Source of the DNA: an uncultured Bacteroidota bacterium
GTDB taxonomy: Bacteria > Bacteroidota > Bacteroidia > Bacteroidales > FEN-979
Length of the DNA stretch: 41,751 nucleotides
Direction: 5' to 3'
Assembly: GCA_937900965.1 (NCBI GenBank)
Contig: CALCGJ010000240.1
Span: forward strand, 1 to 41,751
Below the pieces are notes generated by a model that saw nothing but the letters and a program-made list of their open reading frames with translations, made no database searches and was not told the DNA's origin. This document shows positions 16,483-24,603 of this stretch, piece by piece; within the stretch, counting starts at the first letter, position 1; the number at the start of each line of letters is the position of its first letter. Made by a program: the position numbers and the translations under genes.

Positions 16483-18900
16483 ATGCGTTTTTCTCTGTTA
16501 TTGCTCTCACTGATGGTTTCAATTACCTCCTTCTCAAACCAAAAGGAAAAATACAGGCTCGAGCAGCTCCCTGATGGCATCTTACTCTTTTATGAGTATT
16601 ACACCTTAAAAGTTCAGGTTTGTTCTCCCCTGATTTTTCACATTGTTTGCATGCCTGATACAAGGGTTCAGAATGACACCAGCCTTGCAGTCAATAAAGG
16701 GTGGGGCCCTACGTCATGGAAACTGGAGAAAAGAGGACAAACAATAATCCTGAAAACATCTGAGATAACAGTGGAGATTAACACAGCCACTATCCTCTGC
16801 CGGTTTATTAATGCTGCAGGAGATCTGATCCTGGAGGAGAAAGAGAGGGCATTCAACCCTGCAATTTCAGACGGAGTACCCGGCTGGAATGCCTTTGAAA
16901 CCTTTAAGTTATCTGCTAATGAAGGTCTCTACGGATTAGGTCAGCACCAGAATGGGTGGATGAATCACAGGGGGAAAGAGGTAACCCTGATACAGACCAA
17001 CACAACAGCTGTAAATCCATTCCTGGTCTCCACCAATGGATGGGGTATACTGTGGGATAATTACTCAAAAACATATTTCCGCGATGATCGGAACGGTATG
17101 ACCTTTTGGTCGGAATATGGGGATGTGGTGGATTATTACCTCTTTTTTGGTGAGAATATGGATGAGGTGATAGCCGGTTACCGGGATGCCACAGGCAATG
17201 CCCCGCTGTTTGGGAAATGGGCTTACGGCTTCTGGCAAAGCAAAGAGCGGTATGAAAGTGCTAAAGCGCTAACCGATGTCGTTGCCGAATACCGGATGCG
17301 CCGTTTGCCCCTGGATGTCATCGTGCAGGATTGGCGGTACTGGGGAGAGAATAATATGTGGAGTTCAATGGAATTCGATCCCGGAGTCTATCCCGAACCT
17401 AAAAAAAGTCTTGAACTTCTTCACGACATGTATCATGTGCACTATGTGATTTCTATCTGGCCCATATTAGGAAGGGATACAAAGATATTCAAGGAGCTTC
17501 ACGGGAAAGGGTTAACTTTTCCACCGGTTCATTGGAGTAGTGGGTATCTTTTTGATGCGTTCAGTCCGGAAGCACGTGATATTTATTGGAAGTATATCAA
17601 TGATGGACTGATGTCGGCGGGCATTGATGGCTTATGGCTCGACGGTACAGAACCGGAGTTAGAGGACCAGCACACCTTTGAAGTCTCAGAGGCAAGCATA
17701 AAAAAATTGGGACCTACAACTATAGGCCCTATCGCCCGATACCTGAATCCCTATTCATTAATGGCCACACAGGGTATATTTGATAAGTGGCGTTACCGGT
17801 ATCCAGACAAGCGGGTGTTGATCCTTACCCGGTCGGCATTTGCCGGACAACAGAGGAATGCAGCCATTACCTGGTCTGGCGATATCAACGCAAGCTTCAA
17901 CATATTGAGACGGCAGATCTCAGCAGGACTCAATTTCTCAGCTTCAGGAATACCCTATTGGACATCCGACATAGGTGGATTCTTTATCAGTGGCCACGAT
18001 AAAGGCTTCGGTCCGGGTCTGTATCCCGGAGGTTGTAAAGATCCTTCCTACAAAGAGCTCTATGTCAGATGGTTTCAGTTCGGGGCCTTCTGCCCGATTT
18101 TCCGGTCCCATGGAACCCAAACACCAAGAGAGGTATGGCAATTCGGAGACATAGGGGATTGGGGATATGATGCCATGGCAAAGTTCCTGAACCTGCGCTA
18201 TCGGTTGCTGCCATATATTTATTCACAGGCATGGCAGGTTACTTCACAAGGGGGGACAATGATGCGCCCGCTCGCTATGGACTTCAGCGAAGATAAAGAT
18301 GTTTATAACCTGGATAACGAATACCTCTTCGGCCCTTCAATACTTGTTTGTCCGGTTACCGAAGAGCAATATTTCCCCCTTGATACGATTCTCAATACAT
18401 CCCGATCCCTGAATTCACCCGCATCAATCTCTCTGTATCTTCCAAAAGGGAGTGGCTGGATTGATTTCTGGACCGGAGAACCGATAGAAGGGGGGCAGTC
18501 TGTCATGCGTGAAACTCCAATCGACTTACTCCCCCTGTATGTTCGAAGCGGATCTATTATCCCTATGGGTCCATTCCTCCAGTATGTGAATGAAAAGTCA
18601 GCAGATCCTATAGAGTTGCGTATCTATCCCGGTTCCGATGGATCTTTTACGCTCTATGAGGATGAGGGGGATTCCTATAACTATGAAAATGGGAAGTATG
18701 CCACTATTGATTTTGCCTGGAACCACCAAACCCAAACCCTGACTGTTGGAAAAAGAGAGGGGAAATTTCCCGGGATGCTACAATCGAGAACATTCAGGGT
18801 AACCGTTGTTTCACCTGGACATGGAATGGGTGTAGAAATCACACCGCATCCTGATATCATCATTCAGTATTCCGGAGAAGAACTGTCAATTAAACCCTAA
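16483..18900 (+). CDS. GH31 alpha-glucosidase/alpha-xylosidase-type glycosidase
   Basis: A secreted retaining glycosidase of 805 residues with signal peptide (MRFSLLLLSLMVSITSFS); the longer frame from 16342 would overlap the divergent M23 gene. An N-terminal beta-sandwich carries GLYGLGQHQNGWMNHRG near 150. The barrel has the nucleophile motif GLWLDGTEPE (Asp387) and the acid/base motif TWSGDI (Asp467). C-terminal beta domains end in the DUF5110-type YEDEGDSYNYENGKY stretch. Whether it cuts alpha-glucosides or alpha-xylosides cannot be decided by eye; GTEPE replaces the common MNE after the nucleophile. It stands alone with a weak -7 box (TACTTTTA) at 16450. Confidence 0.92.
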   Translation: MRFSLLLLSLMVSITSFSNQKEKYRLEQLPDGILLFYEYYTLKVQVCSPLIFHIVCMPDTRVQNDTSLAVNKGWGPTSWKLEKRGQTIILKTSEITVEINTATILCRFINAAGDLILEEKERAFNPAISDGVPGWNAFETFKLSANEGLYGLGQHQNGWMNHRGKEVTLIQTNTTAVNPFLVSTNGWGILWDNYSKTYFRDDRNGMTFWSEYGDVVDYYLFFGENMDEVIAGYRDATGNAPLFGKWAYGFWQSKERYESAKALTDVVAEYRMRRLPLDVIVQDWRYWGENNMWSSMEFDPGVYPEPKKSLELLHDMYHVHYVISIWPILGRDTKIFKELHGKGLTFPPVHWSSGYLFDAFSPEARDIYWKYINDGLMSAGIDGLWLDGTEPELEDQHTFEVSEASIKKLGPTTIGPIARYLNPYSLMATQGIFDKWRYRYPDKRVLILTRSAFAGQQRNAAITWSGDINASFNILRRQISAGLNFSASGIPYWTSDIGGFFISGHDKGFGPGLYPGGCKDPSYKELYVRWFQFGAFCPIFRSHGTQTPREVWQFGDIGDWGYDAMAKFLNLRYRLLPYIYSQAWQVTSQGGTMMRPLAMDFSEDKDVYNLDNEYLFGPSILVCPVTEEQYFPLDTILNTSRSLNSPASISLYLPKGSGWIDFWTGEPIEGGQSVMRETPIDLLPLYVRSGSIIPMGPFLQYVNEKSADPIELRIYPGSDGSFTLYEDEGDSYNYENGKYATIDFAWNHQTQTLTVGKREGKFPGMLQSRTFRVTVVSPGHGMGVEITPHPDIIIQYSGEELSIKP

Positions 18901-18906
18901 GAAATG

Positions 18907-18997
18907 GAACACTGATTATACGGATACCTTCGGTAACACTGATTTTCACAGAAAATCTATCAGTGAAAATCAGGTCTGATCTGTTTTATCAGTGTTC
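18907..18997. repeat. Nested inverted repeats between convergent genes
   Basis: An 11-bp perfect stem (CTGATTTTCAC at 18939-18949 with GTGAAAATCAG at 18963-18973, 13-nt loop) lies inside a wider 10-bp pair (GAACACTGAT at 18907 and ATCAGTGTTC at 18988). It fills the space between the GH31 stop and the phosphoesterase tail. It may act as a bidirectional terminator or be a dispersed palindromic repeat. Confidence 0.6.
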
Positions 18998-19028
18998 AAT
19001 ATCTCTTCTGCTCCAGATCTACTTCATC

Positions 19029-19063
19029 AATCGTAAATCGTTAATCTGTAAATCGTAGATTGA
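19029..19063. repeat. Heptad tract (AATCGTA family) at the phosphoesterase stop
   Basis: Units GTAAATC, GTTAATC, TGTAAATC and GTAGATTG cover the stop codon and last residues (LRFTD) of the phosphoesterase gene. Confidence 0.7.
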
Positions 19064-20201
19064 TTTTGACTATCTCCGGCCTGTTCCCCAACCTCAAAGG
19101 TGGTCCCCAAGTACCGTAACCTGATGAGACATAAAAATGGGTTTTCCCGATCTGCTTATACCCCCAACTGACTTCATAGATAGCATTTGTAATATAATTA
19201 AATGGCCAGAGTTGTCCGTGGTGAGTATGTCCGGAGAGTTGCAGATCGATTCCCATTGTGGAATGTTTTACCAGGTTGAATGGTTGGTGATCCATCAGAA
19301 TAACCGGATATGAGGTATCAACGGCAACCAGGATATCCTCCAGCTCTTTTCTCGGTTTTCCTGTAAACCTTGGTTTATCGCGATCATCCCTGCCTACCAG
19401 GTAAAACTGTTCATTGATCAGGATAGCTGTATCTCGTAACATTCTGACTCCGTGTTTCTCCAGGTATTCAACTGCCGGACCAACGCCCCCAATATATTCA
19501 TGGTTTCCTGTGATAGCAAACACACCCAAACTGGATTTGATCCCTGATAACGCTTCCCCAAGATTGTTGTTGATAACGGGGGCCAGGTCTTCATCCACAA
19601 TATCCCCGGCAAAAAGAACCAGATCGGGATTCATAGCATTGATCTTTTCAACAAGCCGGTTGGCTTTTCGGCTGGCAATGATGGTCCCCAGGTGGATGTC
19701 TGAAGCCATTACGACAGTTAGTTCACCCGGCGTAGCGTTAGGTTTGGAGATCGTAATGTTCAGCTCTTTAATCCGTGGGATGCGGGCATTGATAAAACTA
19801 ACTGCAACAAAGATGACCGATAATCCCAGAACAATAAACAGAGTAACAATCCTGGTTTGTGGCAGGTTAGCATAAAATGACAAAGGGAAAAAATGCTGGA
19901 ATGAGTTGAAAAGGCGCGCAAGGTCTATCAGAATGACCGTAAGGAAAAAGAAAAGCATGAATCCCAGCCAGAATGAACCGATCCAGGTAATGATTCCTGT
20001 AAATAGGCAGGGATAAGTCCGTTCAAGGATACGGGCCAGGATGAATGTAGAGGCAATGATCCAGAAAATTATCGGGAACCAGGTCCGCCATGATGATCCG
20101 GCAGGAATGGCCTGCAATCCACGGATGAAGATATAAAAGTTAAGCGATCCATAAATAACGATAACGATCGAAAAGAAGATGAGGAACTGTGTGGTTTTCA
20201 T
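19041..20201 (-). CDS. Membrane metallophosphoesterase (YaeI/YkuE-like)
   Basis: A calcineurin-like phosphoesterase of 386 residues with about four N-terminal membrane helices (to about residue 150). Metal-binding motifs of the family are in order: MASDIHLGT, FAGDIVDED, ITGNHEY and SGHTHHGQLWP. Relatives include enzymes that hydrolyse UDP-diacylglucosamine or other phosphodiesters, but the substrate here is unknown. A TATATTTG promoter box at 20268-20275 overlaps the upstream ATG at 20270, which therefore would not be transcribed; the start at 20201 is preferred. The C-terminal NLRFTD and the stop codon come from a heptad tract. Confidence 0.9.
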   Translation of the reverse strand: MKTTQFLIFFSIVIVIYGSLNFYIFIRGLQAIPAGSSWRTWFPIIFWIIASTFILARILERTYPCLFTGIITWIGSFWLGFMLFFFLTVILIDLARLFNSFQHFFPLSFYANLPQTRIVTLFIVLGLSVIFVAVSFINARIPRIKELNITISKPNATPGELTVVMASDIHLGTIIASRKANRLVEKINAMNPDLVLFAGDIVDEDLAPVINNNLGEALSGIKSSLGVFAITGNHEYIGGVGPAVEYLEKHGVRMLRDTAILINEQFYLVGRDDRDKPRFTGKPRKELEDILVAVDTSYPVILMDHQPFNLVKHSTMGIDLQLSGHTHHGQLWPFNYITNAIYEVSWGYKQIGKTHFYVSSGYGTWGPPLRLGNRPEIVKINLRFTD

Positions 20202-20267
20202 GTGTACTGAGTAAACGAAGGTTATTCCATTGGTATTGTCAGAACCATCGTCTGAAGGATGAAAAAG

Positions 20268-20275
20268 CAAATATA
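20268..20275 (-). promoter_or_regulatory. -7 box for the metallophosphoesterase gene
   Basis: The minus strand reads TATATTTG, a full match to TAnnTTTG, 66 nt upstream of the preferred start. Confidence 0.4.
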
Positions 20276-20304
20276 GAAATTGTTCATATAATCATTTATG
20301 GAAG

Positions 20305-20336
20305 TTTTGTTTTTTTGGGAAAAGTTATGATATTTG
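20305..20336 (+). promoter_or_regulatory. Two-part promoter of the 20351 gene
   Basis: TTTTG at 20305-20309 and GATATTTG at 20329-20336 are 19 bp apart, matching the Bacteroidota TTTG-N19-21-TAnnTTTG layout with one mismatch in the -7 box. The ATG follows 14 nt later. Confidence 0.45.
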
Positions 20337-20350
20337 TCTTTTAACTCCAG

Positions 20351-21058
20351 ATGAAACGAATCATTCTGACTCTCATTGTTGTTACGTTTGGATTAATTCT
20401 ATCAGCTCAAACAAACCCTGATAGCGTTGAGCCCAGGTCAAACCATGATAGGTTCCGTATTGCTCTATCCGGCGGACCTGGATATCGCCTTGGAATTACC
20501 CGGAAAGATGTGTCCCCCGACCTTCTCCCTTATTTAAATCAAACTCATCTTGGTTTTGTTATGAATGTAGGGGCAAGCTATTACTTTCACCGAAGATGGG
20601 GAGCAGGTGTTAACTATAAATTGTTGTATTCCAAAACTTCCCTTGATACGTATATGACGCTTACCAACGGAACTTCCGGATATGGGGAGATAAGTGACAG
20701 GATTCAGACGCATTTTATCGGTCCCTCCGTTCACAGACGGTTTTCCAGCCCGATTCATCAACGAACATACCTGATACAGCTTTCGGCCGGTTACCTGGCG
20801 TTCCGCGACAGAACCAAAACGTTACACAAGGAAATCTTTTACAGAGGGCATACCCTGGGACTCGTTTGTACAATCAGCATCGACTTCCGGATTTCTAAAA
20901 CCCTGGTGATAGGAGTCGAGTGTGCATTTCTCTATGCTGTCCTCTCCAAATACACCAAAGTAGAGGGGAGTGCAGTCACCCTGGTTGAGCTCGAAAAGCC
21001 CTATCTGAGCAACCAGTCCTCTGTTGACCTGGCACTTGGCTTCCGTTTCTGGAAATAG
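20351..21058 (+). CDS. Predicted outer-membrane beta-barrel protein
   Basis: I do not recognise a named family. The 235 residues start with a signal peptide ending LSAQT near residue 21. The rest is a succession of amphipathic strands with aromatic ends (FRIALSGGPGYRLG, HLGFVMNVGASYYFHRRWGAGVNYKLLYS, and others). It finishes SVDLALGFRFWK, a C-terminal Phe/Trp-rich strand typical of small outer-membrane barrels such as the PorT/OmpW-like groups. A function cannot be given. It lies between the divergent phosphoesterase and the SSS symporter (60-nt gap, with a separate -7 box), so it is probably a single-gene unit. Confidence 0.7.
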   Translation: MKRIILTLIVVTFGLILSAQTNPDSVEPRSNHDRFRIALSGGPGYRLGITRKDVSPDLLPYLNQTHLGFVMNVGASYYFHRRWGAGVNYKLLYSKTSLDTYMTLTNGTSGYGEISDRIQTHFIGPSVHRRFSSPIHQRTYLIQLSAGYLAFRDRTKTLHKEIFYRGHTLGLVCTISIDFRISKTLVIGVECAFLYAVLSKYTKVEGSAVTLVELEKPYLSNQSSVDLALGFRFWK

Positions 21059-21082
21059 TGTTCATGAATATGCTTCTTTTTA

Positions 21083-21090
21083 TATCTTTG
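21083..21090 (+). promoter_or_regulatory. -7 box for the SSS symporter operon
   Basis: TATCTTTG matches TAnnTTTG fully and lies 28 nt upstream of the ATG at 21119. No -33 TTTG was seen. Confidence 0.45.
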
Positions 21091-21118
21091 CAATAGGAGC
21101 TCAATCGACCAATTTCTT

Positions 21119-22834
21119 ATGGATATATCTTTCTCTCTCGGATGGGTCGACTATCTCATCATGATTATCTATTTCGTCTTTGTCCTGGGGATAGGATTTG
21201 CACTGAAGAGATACATGAAATCGAGTGCCGACTTCCTGACGGGTGGGAAGTCAATACCGGCCTGGATCACAGGGTTGGCTTTTATCTCAACAAACCTGGG
21301 AGCGTTGGAGGTGATGGGGATGGCGGCTTCCGGGGCCAAATACGGAATGATTACAACCCATTTTTACTGGATTGGAGCCATTCCTGCCATGATCTTCCTC
21401 GGATTATTCATGATGCCCTTCTATTACGGTTCCAAAGCCCGTTCTGTTCCGGAATATCTAAAGATGCGTTTCGATGAAAAGACACGTGGATTCAATGCTG
21501 TCTCTTTTGCCATCATGACCATCTTCGCCAGCGGGATCTCGATGTATGCCCTGGCGATGCTGATGGAGACACTTCTGGGATGGAATTTTACCTTCAGTAT
21601 CTTCATCTCTGCCCTCATTGTATTGGTATACACTTACTTAGGCGGACTCAAATCAGCTATTTACAACGAAGTCCTTCAGTTTTTTCTGATCGTGATAGGT
21701 TTTCTGCCCCTAGTTTTTCTTGGTTTGATAAGCATTGGTGGATGGGAAGGTTTGACCAGCCAGCTGGCAGAGGTGGCAACCAGTCATGGTTATGCTGCTG
21801 GTGCCTACACCGAGACCTGGAGCCCGGTTGCTAATTCTTCAGACAACCCAATGGGAGTGGATTGGTTCGGTATATTCATGGGATTAGGGTTTGTTCTCTC
21901 ATTTGGTTACTGGTGTACAAACTTCCTGGTTGTTCAACGGGCAATGGCTGCCGGATCGATGTCGGCTGCCCGCAAAACCCCACTTATCGGCGCCCTGCCG
22001 AAGATGTTTATACCATTCCTGGTGATAGTTCCGGGAATGATTGCTATGGCTCTAACGTCGGATCCCGACAGCGGTTTTGCATTGCCAATAAAAGGGAATT
22101 CTTACGATTACGATAAGGTCATTCCAATGATGCTGGGATACTATTTCCCAACCGGAGTTTTAGGACTTGGACTTACCGCCCTGATGGCCTCATTTATGTC
22201 AGGTATGGCCGGGAATGTGACTGCTTTTAATACGGTGTGGACGTATGATATCTACCAAAGTTATATCAACCCGGATAAATCTGACAAACACTATCTCAGG
22301 GTTGGACAGATGGCAACGGTTTTTGGGATTCTGGTGAGCATTGGAGCGGCTTATATGGCAGCATTGTTCAACAACGTTATGGATTTTCTACAGCTGATAT
22401 TTGCCTTTATCAACGCCCCGCTCTTTGCCACCTTCCTGCTTGGGATGTTCTGGCGACGAACCACAGGTCATGGTGCATTCTTCGGTTTACTTTCGGGTAC
22501 TGCAGCAGCTGCCATCCATCATGGACTGACACAACCTTACGGAGCTGTTACGCTTATCAAAGGGGGATGGTTGGGCACTGTAGTGCATACATACCCCAGC
22601 GAAATGGCTCAGAATTTCTGGACAGCCATCTTCGCCTTTTTTGCCTGCTTAGCTATGACGATCATCATTTCATTGTTAACGAAACAGAATAAAACCAAAG
22701 ATGAGTTGAAGGGACTGGTATATTCCCTTACTCCACGAATCAAAGATGAAAGCAAGCGCTGGTATCAGCGTCCCGAGTTCCTGGCAGTCATCGTTGGGAT
22801 CATCGCTGTTGTTTTATCAATTATTTTCTGGTAA
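21119..22834 (+). CDS. SSS-family sodium:solute (sugar-type) symporter
   Basis: A Na+-coupled uptake permease of 571 residues with about fourteen membrane helices, the SGLT-like length. The first helix is followed by the family motif SADFLTGGKSIPAWITGLAFISTNLGALE (near residue 36), and a sugar-transporter-like stretch YTYLGGLKSAIYNEVLQFF lies near 170. Sugar, inositol or organic-acid substrates are all known in this clade; the neighbouring glycosidases make a monosaccharide likely, which is an inference. It is first in a tight unit with a 70-residue membrane protein (12-nt gap) and an MGMT-like gene. Confidence 0.93.
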   Translation: MDISFSLGWVDYLIMIIYFVFVLGIGFALKRYMKSSADFLTGGKSIPAWITGLAFISTNLGALEVMGMAASGAKYGMITTHFYWIGAIPAMIFLGLFMMPFYYGSKARSVPEYLKMRFDEKTRGFNAVSFAIMTIFASGISMYALAMLMETLLGWNFTFSIFISALIVLVYTYLGGLKSAIYNEVLQFFLIVIGFLPLVFLGLISIGGWEGLTSQLAEVATSHGYAAGAYTETWSPVANSSDNPMGVDWFGIFMGLGFVLSFGYWCTNFLVVQRAMAAGSMSAARKTPLIGALPKMFIPFLVIVPGMIAMALTSDPDSGFALPIKGNSYDYDKVIPMMLGYYFPTGVLGLGLTALMASFMSGMAGNVTAFNTVWTYDIYQSYINPDKSDKHYLRVGQMATVFGILVSIGAAYMAALFNNVMDFLQLIFAFINAPLFATFLLGMFWRRTTGHGAFFGLLSGTAAAAIHHGLTQPYGAVTLIKGGWLGTVVHTYPSEMAQNFWTAIFAFFACLAMTIIISLLTKQNKTKDELKGLVYSLTPRIKDESKRWYQRPEFLAVIVGIIAVVLSIIFW

Positions 22835-22846
22835 AGAGAAATCATT

Positions 22847-23059
22847 ATGGAAGTAGACATCAGGTTGCCCATCGGTTTAATGTTCACGTTGCTCGGATTG
22901 CTGCTCCTCATTTTTGGGATAACAACAGAAGCTGATCCGGAACTCTACAAACGTTCATTGGAAATTAATGTAAACTTTTGGTCAGGACTAATCATGCTGG
23001 TATTTGGCGGTTTAATGCTGGTATTTGCATTACGTGCAAAAAAATCAAAAACAAAGTAA
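22847..23059 (+). CDS. Small two-helix membrane protein paired with the symporter
   Basis: A 70-residue protein with two hydrophobic helices (about 7-27 and 43-62), a short acidic loop (TTEADPELYKRSLEINVNF) and a basic tail (KKSKTK). I know of no characterised family. It begins 12 nt after the symporter stop, so it is co-transcribed and likely made together with it. Small two-helix partners next to SSS symporters are familiar from the DUF485/DUF4212-type acetate permease pairs, but this sequence does not clearly match those. A stabilising or regulatory subunit is a reasonable guess. Confidence 0.75.
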   Translation: MEVDIRLPIGLMFTLLGLLLLIFGITTEADPELYKRSLEINVNFWSGLIMLVFGGLMLVFALRAKKSKTK

Positions 23060-23069
23060 AATATCCCAT

Positions 23070-23552
23070 ATGAAATCTGTAAAAAAGGCCTATTTTAAAT
23101 GCCCGATTGGCTATGTAGAAGTCACCGGGACCAAACTTGGAATTCAAACCGTAACCATCAGTGACAAGAAAAATAAGAAGTGGTATGTCCCACGGTGCCT
23201 TCGGGAAACAGTCTCTCAACTGAAAGAATATTTTGAAGGGAAACGTCAGACCTTTACTGTGAAATTCGATATTATGGGAACGGAGTTCCAGATGAAGGTA
23301 TGGGAGGAGCTAAGCAGGGTTCCATATGGCAAAACCATCACCTATTATCAACTGGCTGAGAAGATTGGCGACCCAAAGGCATTCAGGGCAGTAGGGCAGG
23401 CCGACTCTAAGAATCCGGCCTGGATTATCATCCCCTGCCATCGCGTCTTGGGCAACGACGGAAAACTTGTGGGTTATGCGGGTGGACTCTGGCGTAAGAA
23501 GTGGCTGCTTGAACATGAGCATGCATTCGCACAAAAAGACCTGTTTTACTAA
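23070..23552 (+). CDS. Methylated-DNA--cysteine S-methyltransferase (MGMT/Ogt-like)
   Basis: Repairs O6-alkylguanine by transferring the alkyl group to its own cysteine. The 160 residues from the ATG at 23070 contain the active-site stretch IIPCHRVLG with Cys123, the preceding helix-turn-helix (PYGKTITYYQLAEKIGDPKAFRAVG) and the GYAGGLWRKKWLLEHE C-terminus. Length is typical for an Ogt-type enzyme. The start at 23070, 10 nt after the small membrane gene, is preferred to the longer frame from 23025 that overlaps it. Placement behind a symporter gene is probably not functional. Confidence 0.95.
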   Translation: MKSVKKAYFKCPIGYVEVTGTKLGIQTVTISDKKNKKWYVPRCLRETVSQLKEYFEGKRQTFTVKFDIMGTEFQMKVWEELSRVPYGKTITYYQLAEKIGDPKAFRAVGQADSKNPAWIIIPCHRVLGNDGKLVGYAGGLWRKKWLLEHEHAFAQKDLFY

Positions 23553-23661
23553 CAACGAAATACGAATTACAGTTTTTATTTAAGATGAACGGTTATATAA
23601 TGAATGTTACACGTAAGATTTTCATTAGTATAGTACTGACTTTTGTTGTTATTCCAACCTA

Positions 23662-24603
23662 TTATTGCTTGAATAGCCAGGCATCTTTATAAAGTGTTTT
23701 TGCCTGCTTAAGCAGTCTTAGAGCCTCATCACGGTCTTTTGTGTCGAAGATTGATACCCTGATTTTTTTTCCTTCCTGAAGAACCTGGGCCTGCTTATAA
23801 TCTTTTTCACGTAATTGGTGTACTACTTTTTCAGACTCCTTCAGGGAAAGCTGGCTCTTTATAATTATATAATAATGTTCTTTGACAGGAACAGCAGGGC
23901 TAACAGGTGAAGTGGCATCTTCCAGGGTATCTGATATATGACTCACCCATGGCTGAATGCCAACCGTGTCAGGTTCAGGTTCAGGTTCAGGTTCAGGAGG
24001 TTTTTGTCCGCAGATGTAGGGCGCTGTTTCTGCATCAGCTGCCTCGCCAAACCAGGCAGCGGCAAAGTTCTGGCAGATCCCGATGCCAATTGCATTCCAC
24101 TCACGATCCTCCCATTTTCCGGTATTCATCAGAAATCCGTTGAAGTAATCAAACGATCTCCAGAAATCGATTACATCATCGATAACCACAGCACTATTCT
24201 CCCAGTAAACGATCTCATAACCCTTATCAGGATAATTGGATAGCTCCATGGGCTTATTCCAGACTGACCTCTTAGCATTTTCATCGCCTGGATAACAAAA
24301 AGGACTCCAGGGGCCTTTATCCGACCAGGAATGAAAGTTACAGGGCTCAACATCAGGATGATGGAAGAACAGATCCTTTACATGAGTATTGGCCACATAA
24401 CAAAGTGAGCGCGACAGAGGGATAGGAGGCAGGTTATACTGATCTCTGTATTCGTTGATCATCAGGTATAGTTTCCACTCCGCTTCAGAGACACAGAAGT
24501 TATCCGGAACGTCGCTTACCTGAACAACTTTGGTTTGGGCTGTCAATCCAGAGGAAAGGAGTACAAGCAAAATGATAAATCCAACTATTTTTTTACAAGC
24601 CAT
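23662..24603 (-). CDS. Secreted CAP (SCP/PR1)-like protein with C-terminal SPOR domain
   Basis: This 313-residue protein has a signal peptide (to about residue 23). A CAP-like domain follows (about 38-200), with LYLMINEYRDQYNLPPIPLSRSLCYVANTH and a late WENSAVVIDDVIDFWRSF element. A Pro-Glu linker (EPEPEPEPD) is encoded by four perfect GGTTCA-type hexamers. The C-terminal part, about 240-313 (HYYIIIKSQLSLKESEKVV to DAWLFKQ), resembles a SPOR domain, which binds denuded peptidoglycan. It may therefore be a periplasmic, septum-associated protein. Its start overlaps the GH172 stop by 19 nt, so it is the last gene of the operon. The CAP assignment is moderate and the SPOR assignment fair. Confidence 0.7.
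   Translation of the reverse strand: MACKKIVGFIILLVLLSSGLTAQTKVVQVSDVPDNFCVSEAEWKLYLMINEYRDQYNLPPIPLSRSLCYVANTHVKDLFFHHPDVEPCNFHSWSDKGPWSPFCYPGDENAKRSVWNKPMELSNYPDKGYEIVYWENSAVVIDDVIDFWRSFDYFNGFLMNTGKWEDREWNAIGIGICQNFAAAWFGEAADAETAPYICGQKPPEPEPEPEPDTVGIQPWVSHISDTLEDATSPVSPAVPVKEHYYIIIKSQLSLKESEKVVHQLREKDYKQAQVLQEGKKIRVSIFDTKDRDEALRLLKQAKTLYKDAWLFKQ
23970..23999. repeat. Hexanucleotide repeat encoding a Glu-Pro linker
   Basis: Four GGTTCA units in a row encode the alternating Glu-Pro linker between the CAP and SPOR domains. The 6-bp period keeps the frame when copy number changes, so linker length can vary without frameshift. Confidence 0.75.

Noticed and set aside
23553-23661. Regulatory RNA or terminator between MGMT and CAP-SPOR genes
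   Set aside because: AT-rich spacer without a convincing stem or repeat.
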